Assembly (NCBI GenBank): GCA_027039295.1
Contig: JALWEW010000145.1
Coordinates: 1-6,435 of the forward strand
Source: Acidilobaceae archaeon
GTDB lineage: Archaea > Thermoproteota > Thermoprotei_A > Sulfolobales > Acidilobaceae
DNA length: 6,435 nucleotides
Reading direction: 5' to 3'
The notes under the pieces are model-generated. The model searched no databases and was not told where the DNA came from. It worked only from the letters and a program-made list of their open reading frames with translations. Of this stretch, positions 1 through 5,121 are shown piece by piece; positions within the stretch are counted from its first letter, which is position 1; each line of letters opens with the position of its first letter. The position numbers were made by a program, and so were the translations under genes.

Positions 1-1
1 G

Positions 2-97
2 GGTAAGATGGGCCGCGTGAGGCTAGCACCCGAAATCCCCGTAGACGTCCTTCTCGAGGTTCTGGATCATATACTCATCGATAGGATGGGCGGGTAG
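2..97 (+). CDS. C-terminal end of an unidentified protein (partial at window start)
   Basis: This is the only frame open from the left edge; the other two forward frames hit stops within the first 20 bases. It encodes 31 residues ending in PEIPVDVLLEVLDHILIDRMGG and a TAG stop at 95-97. The pattern of acidic and hydrophobic residues fits an amphipathic C-terminal helix, and the codon choice (AGG, ATA, CTC) matches the neighbouring genes. The last base of the stop is the first base of the Shine-Dalgarno site of the next gene, so it is probably the preceding member of the same operon as the winged-helix gene and moaC. I do not recognise the family from so short a piece and assign no function. 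Confidence 0.55.
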   Translation, partial: GKMGRVRLAPEIPVDVLLEVLDHILIDRMGG

Positions 98-101
98 GAG
101 G
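97..101 (+). promoter_or_regulatory. Shine-Dalgarno site for the winged-helix gene
   Basis: GGAGG lies 5 bases before the GTG at 107. It supports that GTG as the start codon even though no ATG is available there. It begins on the last base of the upstream TAG, which suggests translational coupling. Confidence 0.6.
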
Positions 102-106
102 GAACG

Positions 107-376
107 GTGTTTGACGTGAACCTGGAGAGGCTCCTGCGGAGCCCCGGGAGGATCCGCGTGCTTAGGTTAATATTAAAGTATGGCCAGATAAATATAACCA
201 GGCTTGCCCGGGAGAGTGGACTGCACCATCGCCTAGTCTCCAGGTACGTCAGTGAGCTAGAGGAGGAGGGAGTGGTCACAGTCAGGAGAATAGGGAGGCT
301 CCGCATAATAGAGGCGAACCTCTATAAGCCCGAGGTAGCCCTCTTGCGTGACCTCATGGAGAGCCTGGGTGAATAG
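107..376 (+). CDS. Small winged-helix DNA-binding protein, probable transcriptional regulator
   Basis: This 89-residue protein has the layout of an ArsR/MarR-like winged helix and little else. Helix 1 covers about residues 12-24 (SPGRIRVLRLILKYG). A helix-turn-helix follows at about 28-52, with ITRLARESGL as its first helix and HHRLVSRYVSELEEEG as the recognition helix. A basic beta wing is at about 56-68 (VVTVRRIGRLRII), and a short C-terminal helix (77-87) could serve dimerisation. There is no metal-binding Cys/His cluster and no ligand domain. The start is a GTG chosen because a good GGAGG site precedes it. The gene sits 3 bases before moaC, whose ribosome site lies inside its 3' end, so the two are surely co-transcribed. 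A role in controlling molybdenum cofactor genes is only inference from position; a general chromatin or regulatory role is equally possible. Confidence 0.85.
   Translation: MFDVNLERLLRSPGRIRVLRLILKYGQINITRLARESGLHHRLVSRYVSELEEEGVVTVRRIGRLRIIEANLYKPEVALLRDLMESLGE
368..372 (+). promoter_or_regulatory. Shine-Dalgarno site for moaC
   Basis: GGTGA, a good match to the archaeal 16S tail complement, ends 7 bases before the ATG at 380. It lies inside the last codons of the winged-helix gene, which implies coupled translation. It supports the ATG at 380 over the in-frame ATG at 392. Confidence 0.55.
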
Positions 377-379
377 GAT

Positions 380-817
380 ATGAGCGGTGGAATGGTTGAC
401 ATATCCCCAAAAGAGGTGGTAGCCAGAGAGGCTAAGGCCTGCGGCAGGATATACCTCAAGCCCTCCACGATAGAGGCCATAAAGGAAGGTAGCATAAGCA
501 AGGGCGACGTCTTCGAGGTTACCAAGGCCGTAGCCTTGAATGCCGTCAAGGACACCAGCCGTATCCTCCCATTCTGCCATCCAATATTAATTGAATGGAT
601 AGGCTTTGAGCACAGCTTGGGCGATAACTACGTCGAGGTCTGTGTTAGCGTTAAGGCCAGGGCCAAAACTGGCGTGGAGATGGAGGCCCTAACAGGGGTG
701 CTCCTTGCCCTCGATAATATATGGGATATGGTGAAGAGCCTCGAGAAAAATGAGCAGGGCCAATACGAGACGACTAGGATAGGAGATGTAAGAGTGGTGT
801 ACAAGATTAAGGAGTAA
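380..817 (+). CDS. moaC: Cyclic pyranopterin monophosphate synthase MoaC
   Basis: MoaC converts the 3',8-cyclo-GTP product of MoaA into cyclic pyranopterin monophosphate, the first committed intermediate of molybdopterin (or tungstopterin) cofactor synthesis, in the cytoplasm. The 145-residue protein shows the family signatures in order: MVDIS at 5-9, KGDVF at 41-45, FCHP at 65-68, KTGVEMEALTG at 96-106 and WDMVKS at 115-120. By alignment with the E. coli enzyme, Lys41, Asp116 and Lys119 correspond to its active-site Lys51, Asp128 and Lys131, and His67 to its conserved His. All are present, so the enzyme should be active. It lacks about ten N-terminal residues compared with bacterial MoaC, which are not catalytic. 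It follows a winged-helix gene by 3 bases and ends 4 bases from the convergent rfcL stop. No other moa gene is visible here. Confidence 0.97.
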   Translation: MSGGMVDISPKEVVAREAKACGRIYLKPSTIEAIKEGSISKGDVFEVTKAVALNAVKDTSRILPFCHPILIEWIGFEHSLGDNYVEVCVSVKARAKTGVEMEALTGVLLALDNIWDMVKSLEKNEQGQYETTRIGDVRVVYKIKE

Positions 818-821
818 CTGC

Positions 822-2222
822 CTAGAAGAGGGTTCTCTGCCTTCTGCGGCCCGCCCCACGCCTCCCTCCAAGCTCGCCTGTGGCGCCTGCCCTGGTACGC
901 GCCTCGGCGGCCGTGCCCGTCGATCCCTGGGCTTTCTTTATCTTCTCGACCGCCCTCAAGACCTCCCTGTAGCGGGGACCCGCCAGGAACTTGACCTCCC
1001 TCTCGTTAAGACCGTACGATAGTGCCAGTGAGGCCGCTGGTATGGGCGTGGGGGCCTCCCTGAATATTACCATCAGGTATGGCAGGACCTCGGATTTCAC
1101 TGTCGCCTTACTTGTTAAGAGTCTCTCAGAGAGCTTGGCTGCAAGGGCCTCGCGGACCTCCCGTACCTCCCTCAGCTGTGCGAGGAGCTTGATCCTCTGG
1201 GGATACTGATACCTACCCTTACCGTGCTGGTGCTTGCGTGCGAATGCAACACCAGGGCCCATCAGGTCGAACACATAGGAGAGCAGGCTCCAGTCACCCC
1301 CGTACTTAGCTCTGTTCAGGAAGAGGGTGGCTCTCGCCAGCGCGTCATAGGCCCTGAATAGGTCCTCCGGGTGCTGGTACTTCGCGGGTATGTTATCGTT
1401 GATCCACGCTATGAGGGTCTCGTAGTCCTCCTCCGAGTTAGAGACCGCCCTCTTGACGGCCCAGGAGTACTTGCCGTAGAATACCTCGCTGAGCGTCCTC
1501 CAGAGGGTGACCTTCTTTTCCCTGCCCCTGACTATCTCCCTTACCACGCCTATCGTAACCTTACCATAGCCCTCCGCGACCGCCTGGAGATCGTTTATCG
1601 CTGCTCTCACGTCGCCCTCACTCTTCTCCGCTATGTACGAGAGCGCCTCTCTATCGCATAACAGCCCCTCGAGCCTGCATATTCTCTCGAGTAGCGCTAC
1701 TATATCCCTCTTACCGAGGGGCTTGAACTCCACCATTAACGATACCTCGCGGAGAGGCCTCAGCTGATCCTTCCAGGGGTCATTCGCTGTCATCACTATA
1801 GGGTTTCTGCTTTCCGGTATTATCTTGAGCAACTCGCTGAGGCCGCCGGCGTCCTCGCGAGGAGATATACCGTCTATCTCGTCGAGCAGTATAATCACTC
1901 CTCTGCCCCAGAGGGGCCTCCTAAAGGCGGCGACCCCGACTGTTCTGCGTATATCGGAAGCTCTCCTATAATCACTAGCGTTCAACTCGACCATCTCGAA
2001 TTTGAACTCGTTTGCTATGGCCTCGACGAGGCTAGTCTTCCCTACCCCTGGAGGGCCGTAGAGGAGGGCCGCTCTCTTGTGTGGGATCCTCCCCTCCGCC
2101 CACTGCTTAAACCACGGTATGAGTATGTCCTTCGCTTGGTCCTGGTTAACGACCTCATCTATCCTCTTAGGCCTGTACTTTATAACCCAGGGAGTCCTGC
2201 CTCTCCCCCGGATGGGCGGCAA
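822..2222 (-). CDS. rfcL: Replication factor C large subunit (clamp loader)
   Basis: RfcL joins RFC small subunits in the clamp loader that opens PCNA and places it on primer-template DNA. With a TTG start at 2222 the product is 466 residues. Visible motifs are KYRP at 15-18, Walker A GPPGVGKTS at 56-64, Walker B LLDEID ending at 117, sensor 1 TAND at 145-148 and sensor 2 GDVRAAIN at 203-210. The SRC arginine-finger motif of small subunits is absent, as expected for a large subunit. An Arg/Gly/Ala-rich tail (about 430-465) ends in QRTLF, a short PCNA-interacting motif. An in-frame ATG at 2261 would add 13 residues and overlap rfcS by 37 bases, but has no ribosome site. The TTG lies two bases after the rfcS stop and 6 bases after GGTGG, and leaves an N-terminus closer to that of other archaeal RfcL. 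No intein is present here. Co-transcribed with rfcS. Confidence 0.95.
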   Translation of the reverse strand: MPPIRGRGRTPWVIKYRPKRIDEVVNQDQAKDILIPWFKQWAEGRIPHKRAALLYGPPGVGKTSLVEAIANEFKFEMVELNASDYRRASDIRRTVGVAAFRRPLWGRGVIILLDEIDGISPREDAGGLSELLKIIPESRNPIVMTANDPWKDQLRPLREVSLMVEFKPLGKRDIVALLERICRLEGLLCDREALSYIAEKSEGDVRAAINDLQAVAEGYGKVTIGVVREIVRGREKKVTLWRTLSEVFYGKYSWAVKRAVSNSEEDYETLIAWINDNIPAKYQHPEDLFRAYDALARATLFLNRAKYGGDWSLLSYVFDLMGPGVAFARKHQHGKGRYQYPQRIKLLAQLREVREVREALAAKLSERLLTSKATVKSEVLPYLMVIFREAPTPIPAASLALSYGLNEREVKFLAGPRYREVLRAVEKIKKAQGSTGTAAEARTRAGATGELGGRRGAGRRRQRTLF

Positions 2223-2224
2223 TT

Positions 2225-3931
2225 CTAACCACCAAGTGACTTGCCGACCTGCGCTAGCCATGCTAGGAAGGCGCTCAACTGTATGTCATCGTCGCTGCCC
2301 TCGACTAGTCTGAAGTGTATCTCGCCTAGGTAATCTGCTACGAGCACCCTAACCTCTTCAGGTAGCTTCACCTCCTGCCCGAATATCTCCCTGTGAATCT
2401 GCTTAACAACATCAGTACCGCTGAGGCCGTACTCTATCATTAGCTTCCTCAGCATCTCCCTCGCCAGCGTGAAGTCCCCGCGGAGAGCCGCCTGTATCAT
2501 CTCCCTGACCTCCTTAGGCCTAGCCATACCCACAACCTTGTAGACCGTGTCCACCGTGACCTTCCCTAGGTAGGCTGATGACTGTAGAATGTTGATTGCC
2601 TTCCTCATATCACCCTCGCTGATCTCGTATATGGCCTCCAGTGCTTCCTCGTCATACTCGACGCCCTCGTTGTCCGCTATGTACTTTAGCCTCGCTATGA
2701 CGTCCTCCTTCCTTAGGGGCGTGAACCGGAAGAAGGCGCAGCGACTCTGTATTGGGTCTATGATCTTAGAGGGATAGTTCGCTATCAATATGAAGCGTGT
2801 TGACACCGTGAAGAGTTCCATGAGCCTCCTGAGGGCCTGCTGCGCGTCCGCCGTCATGTTGTCGGCCTCATCTAGGAGGATTATCTTGAAGGGGATCCCG
2901 GGCGGCGTGCGGCTCCTAGCGAACTCCTTCACCTTCTCCCTGATTACATTGATCCCCCTCTCATCGCTGTTGTGAAGCAGTATTGGGATTTCGCCTGCGA
3001 AGAAGTTCTCGGTCCCTGGGACTGAGAGGTCGTAGACTAGGAGGGGCTTGTTGATGACCTCGATGTCCTCTATCTCGATATAGTCGAGCCCCTCGTATTG
3101 GCCGCTCTCAACGACAACGGAGTCCCCTGTAAGATAGGACTTGTAGCCCGTTACCCTGGCAAGCCAGGCGCCCGCCGGGCTTCCCCCGGGGATGCTCCTC
3201 ACGCGTACCACGTCCAGAAGCGCCTCGCGCTCACGTAATGTGTAATCAAACGACTCACCGCTTATTCCAGCTCTCAGGGCGTTAACGATGCTATTATTCA
3301 GACCTGCATGGTTGGACGTCGAACTCGTTATCTGCTGGGCAAATGATACAAGCCTGTCTCCGACCCTCAGGTCGGAAGCACTTACAAGCTTCAACCCGCC
3401 ATCCTCGTAGATGTAAACCGAGTGGTTACCTGTGAGCTTTAGCTCACCGCCGTTCCTGAGTCGAAGTCTTAGGTAAGCGGGAGCCACGTGGCGTGCGAGA
3501 TACGAGACTCTCCTCCAGGCAACGTGGCCGCTTTTGTCTAGAGAGAGTACCTCCAGGTCGCCGACCTTAACGTACTCACTGTTACCCGCCACCATAGGCT
3601 TCTGCAGATCCATATAGTAGTCGACTAGCTCCCCCACCTTGACGAGCCTAACTCTGCCCCCTCTCCGGACGAGTACAGGCGTATCGCCGCTTATCGAGGC
3701 GTTGAGCTCCAGCATGTACTGCCTATAATTCTCTCCATAGAGATCATGGGCAAGGGCATGGGCCGCGGTGGTCTTTCCTGTACCCGGAGGGCCCGCAAAC
3801 AGTAAATGGGGCATGTTCTTCTCCTCAACAAACTTCTTAAGCCTTTCAACTATCTCTTTCTGATCGACTATCTCGTCGAGACTCTTAGGCCTGTACTTCT
3901 CGACCCATAGTATCTCCAGCGCGGATGACAC
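2225..3931 (-). CDS. rfcS: Replication factor C small subunit precursor, interrupted by an intein
   Basis: RfcS forms the ATPase core of the archaeal clamp loader that loads PCNA for DNA replication and repair. The 568-residue precursor has KYRP at 12-15 and Walker A GPPGTGKTT at 47-55. Next comes ELNA at 75-78, then a 243-residue insertion (79-321), and the host resumes with SDERGI at 322-327. Walker B LLDEAD (352-357), ALRRLME (366-372), SRC arginine finger (396-398) and sensor 2 GDMRKAIN (440-447) follow, then the collar domain. Without the insertion the protein is 325 residues, normal for the family, with an intact ELNASDERGI motif. The start is a GTG at 3931, 8 residues before WVEKYRP; a weak GGGGT site lies 7 bases upstream. 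Its stop is two bases before the preferred rfcL start. No TATA-like box is seen in the 42-base gap upstream, so it is probably co-transcribed from the gene at 4474. Confidence 0.97.
   Translation of the reverse strand: MSSALEILWVEKYRPKSLDEIVDQKEIVERLKKFVEEKNMPHLLFAGPPGTGKTTAAHALAHDLYGENYRQYMLELNASISGDTPVLVRRGGRVRLVKVGELVDYYMDLQKPMVAGNSEYVKVGDLEVLSLDKSGHVAWRRVSYLARHVAPAYLRLRLRNGGELKLTGNHSVYIYEDGGLKLVSASDLRVGDRLVSFAQQITSSTSNHAGLNNSIVNALRAGISGESFDYTLREREALLDVVRVRSIPGGSPAGAWLARVTGYKSYLTGDSVVVESGQYEGLDYIEIEDIEVINKPLLVYDLSVPGTENFFAGEIPILLHNSDERGINVIREKVKEFARSRTPPGIPFKIILLDEADNMTADAQQALRRLMELFTVSTRFILIANYPSKIIDPIQSRCAFFRFTPLRKEDVIARLKYIADNEGVEYDEEALEAIYEISEGDMRKAINILQSSAYLGKVTVDTVYKVVGMARPKEVREMIQAALRGDFTLAREMLRKLMIEYGLSGTDVVKQIHREIFGQEVKLPEEVRVLVADYLGEIHFRLVEGSDDDIQLSAFLAWLAQVGKSLGG
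2229..2233 (-). promoter_or_regulatory. Shine-Dalgarno site deciding the TTG start of rfcL
   Basis: On the minus strand GGTGG is followed by six bases (TTAGAA, containing the rfcS TAG) and then TTG at 2222-2220. The alternative ATG at 2261 has only CAGTTGAGCGCCTTCCTAGC before it, with no such site. The gene at 4474 shows the same GGTGG-N6-TTG arrangement. Confidence 0.5.
2969..3697 (-). mobile_element. Intein in rfcS (Ser1, cysteine-free, no recognisable endonuclease)
   Basis: This in-frame segment encodes precursor residues 79-321 (243 aa). It is predicted to excise itself and join ELNA to SDERGI. Block A is SISGDTPVLV with Ser as the first residue. Block B is KLTGNHSVYI with Thr167 and His170 in the usual TxxH spacing. 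Block F is VYDLSVPGTENFFAG, and block G is ILLHN, with His320 and Asn321 last and Ser322 as the +1 nucleophile. All residues needed for class 1 splicing (via ester, not thioester, steps) are present. No LAGLIDADG or HNH motif is seen; residues 198-282 form a linker of unknown role. The whole element has no Cys. The boundaries are fixed by the restored host motif and block G, so they should be exact. RFC inteins are known in Methanocaldococcus and Pyrococcus; whether this site is one of theirs I cannot tell. Confidence 0.95.
3155..3191. repeat. Cluster of three perfect short inverted repeats inside the intein linker
   Basis: On the plus strand three dyads follow one another: CCTGGC-AA-GCCAGG (3155-3168), GCCCG-C-CGGGC (3170-3180) and CCCCGGGG (3184-3191). 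They fall in the part of the intein coding for IPGGSPAGAWLAR, in the linker rather than in a splicing block. High GC content makes some of this expected by chance, and no function is implied. Confidence 0.4.
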
Positions 3932-3965
3932 GTTACCTACCCCGTCCGGCCTAGGGTGTGACTAT

Positions 3966-3993
3966 GCGGGGCCTTAAGGGGTTGAAGCCCCGC
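3966..3993 (-). other. Hairpin overlapping the stop codon of the gene upstream of rfcS
   Basis: GCGGGGC (3966-3972) and GCCCCGC (3987-3993) are a perfect 7-base inverted repeat around a 14-base loop that contains the TAA stop at 3976-3974. In the transcript it would lie about 35 bases before the rfcS start. It is not followed by a T run on the minus strand, so it does not look like an archaeal terminator. It could affect read-through, RNA processing or translation between the two genes, or be chance. Confidence 0.35.
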
Positions 3994-4474
3994 GCGCCAG
4001 CTCCTCGTCATAGTAGAGTGTGAGACGTGCTAGCTCTCTTAGAACTCTCTCCCTAAAATCCTCAATACGGCGCCATGCATCCCCGTCTCCCAGCGATTTA
4101 CGAATATACTCCTCGACAAGTGAGTACTTCTTGAACCTCTCGTTGAGCTCCCTCCACGGGATACCCTTTAGGGTCCTCTCAATCTCGCTGTCCCTCGGTA
4201 GGATGCCCGTCAGCATCATTACCGCTATTATGGGATAGCCCACGTAGCCCCTGTAGACTGTGCCGTTGTCATTGCTGTACACATACAACACCCTGGGGCC
4301 ACGCCTCGAAACTACTACCCGATACTCGCGGGACGCGTCAGAACTCACAACTTTGGCTACCGTGAGATCGGGCTGTGGCGATTCGAGGACTACCCTCCCA
4401 TCACCAATGGCCCCGGCGGCCTCCAGCACCTTTATCCGAGGCGGGCGCCGGAGCCTGCGAAGCTTGCCAGGCAA
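3974..4474 (-). CDS. Conserved-looking protein of unknown function, first gene of the RFC operon
   Basis: The 166-residue product is not one I can assign to a named family. The N-terminus is strongly basic (KLRRLRRPPRIK at 4-15). A segment with alternating beta character follows (27-78), including VYSNDNGTVYRGYVGYP at 65-81. Next is a short hydrophobic run (80-92), too short to be a clear membrane helix, and then a charged helical C-terminal half (98-160). There is no signal peptide, Cys pair or nucleotide-binding motif. The start is TTG at 4474, chosen because GGTGG precedes it by 6 bases; the nearby ATG at 4487 is out of frame. The gene lies 42 bases upstream of rfcS in the same direction with no promoter visible between, so a link to replication is a fair inference. 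The basic N-terminus would suit nucleic-acid contact, but nothing proves it. Confidence 0.85.
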   Translation of the reverse strand: MPGKLRRLRRPPRIKVLEAAGAIGDGRVVLESPQPDLTVAKVVSSDASREYRVVVSRRGPRVLYVYSNDNGTVYRGYVGYPIIAVMMLTGILPRDSEIERTLKGIPWRELNERFKKYSLVEEYIRKSLGDGDAWRRIEDFRERVLRELARLTLYYDEELARGASTP

Positions 4475-4476
4475 GC
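4462..4476. promoter_or_regulatory. 15-base perfect dyad covering the start codon of the 166-aa gene
   Basis: GCTTGCC-A-GGCAAGC is a perfect 7+1+7 dyad that includes the TTG start (4474-4472). In mRNA it could fold as a 5-base-pair stem with a 5-base loop that hides the start codon. As DNA it could be an operator. It shares the half-site CTTGC/GCAAG with the palindrome at 4521-4530. No regulator is identified. Confidence 0.35.
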
Positions 4477-4564
4477 CTAGCCACCATCCGCTAAATTTGA
4501 CTGTTCGGCTAGAGTCTTAACCTTGCAAGGGCCCTTCAGGGGTCCGCGGGGAGAGTGCTCCGCT
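4475..4564. promoter_or_regulatory. Divergent promoter region between the RFC operon and the 174-aa gene
   Basis: Two genes start away from each other here, so both promoters should lie within about 90 bases. Two A/T-rich candidates stand out from the GC-rich surroundings: TAAATTT at 4492-4498 and CTTAA at 4516-4520. Both have self-complementary cores (AAATTT, TTAA) and could act as TATA boxes in either direction. The element at 4516-4520 is at a suitable distance for leader RNAs of about 20 bases carrying ribosome sites on both sides. The other is too close to 4474 for a leadered minus-strand message. Next to them are the palindromes CCTTGCAAGG (4521-4530) and AAGGGCCCTT (4527-4536). GGTGG (minus strand, 4485-4481) is the ribosome site for the leftward gene; GGGGAG/GAGTG near 4548-4557 is the weaker one for the rightward gene. 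Transcription starts are inferred. Confidence 0.45.
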
Positions 4565-5089
4565 ATGTCGACTAGCGAGTTCGAAATCGTGGGAGCGGAT
4601 GAGTTCAAGAGGATGGTCGAGAGCCTCCGTGAGAAGCTGAGGGAGCGATTTGATAAAGTCGCTGCCCTTGAGGAGGCCTCAAAGATAGCCGAACACCTAA
4701 TGAATAAGGGCTTTAAGGTTGAGGCCGTTGAAACGGAGCCCGGTTTGCCCCCCATTTACCGCGTCGAGCTCGGCAAGGCCGTGGTCTACATTATAGTGTA
4801 CCCTCCAAGGTATGACCTCCTAGCGGGGGAAGCTAGCAAGCCAGCCTCGTACATCCTTTTTGGGCCACCGGCTGAAGCCGACTCCGGTAAGTATGTGGTC
4901 CTCATATACTTCACGAGACACGGGAAACTCGGGCCAGCAGCCTACCTCTATCTAGGCATGCTCATAGAGGAATTCAACATAGGAGTACTATTCGTGAATG
5001 GCACCGAAGACGAGGTATACGAGATACTAGTGTCCCTGGATAAAAGTGGTAAATATGAGCCCCCCGACGACGAGGTAGTCCCTCTCTGA
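4565..5089 (+). CDS. Protein of unknown function, divergent from the RFC operon
   Basis: The product is 174 residues from the ATG at 4565. An upstream in-frame TTG at 4523 would add 14 residues, but it lies inside a perfect palindrome (4521-4530) and has no clear ribosome site, so I prefer the ATG, which has GAGTG 7 bases before it. The protein has a charged helical N-terminus (about 12-48). A mixed alpha/beta region follows, with strands VVYIIVYPP, YVVLIYFT and IGVLFVNG and a helix AAYLYLGMLIEEF. It ends in an acidic tail containing PPDDEVVPL. There is no signal peptide, membrane helix, metal site or nucleotide-binding motif. The layout suggests a small soluble alpha/beta domain, but I do not recognise the family. 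It converges on the PEP synthase gene with 32 bases between stops. Sharing a promoter region with the RFC operon is the only functional hint. Confidence 0.8.
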   Translation: MSTSEFEIVGADEFKRMVESLREKLRERFDKVAALEEASKIAEHLMNKGFKVEAVETEPGLPPIYRVELGKAVVYIIVYPPRYDLLAGEASKPASYILFGPPAEADSGKYVVLIYFTRHGKLGPAAYLYLGMLIEEFNIGVLFVNGTEDEVYEILVSLDKSGKYEPPDDEVVPL

Positions 5090-5121
5090 GTCCAGCCATT
5101 CTAGCTCTGGGAGTGCAGGAT

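Noticed and set aside
257..580. 107-residue open frame on the minus strand across the winged-helix gene and moaC
   Set aside because: It is antisense to two well-supported genes and has no motif or start signal of its own.
1371..1661. 96-residue open frame on the plus strand within rfcL
   Set aside because: It is antisense to the Walker and sensor region of a clear RfcL gene, has no ribosome site, and its residues mirror the complement of conserved codons.
2576..2622. Possible C/D box guide RNA on the plus strand (TGATGA at 2576-2581 and CTGA at 2619-2622)
   Set aside because: The base before TGATGA is C, not a purine, no good internal D' and C' boxes are seen, and it lies inside the conserved rfcS coding region.
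2969..3697. A LAGLIDADG homing endonuclease in the intein
   Set aside because: I found no such motif in the linker, which at about 85 residues is also too short for a working enzyme of that type.
4523..4564. TTG at 4523 as the start of the 174-aa gene
   Set aside because: It would lie within the palindromic promoter-proximal element and lacks a ribosome site; the ATG at 4565 is better placed.
5090..5121. Terminator in the 32-base gap between the convergent 174-aa gene and ppsA
   Set aside because: There is no T run on either strand and no convincing hairpin.
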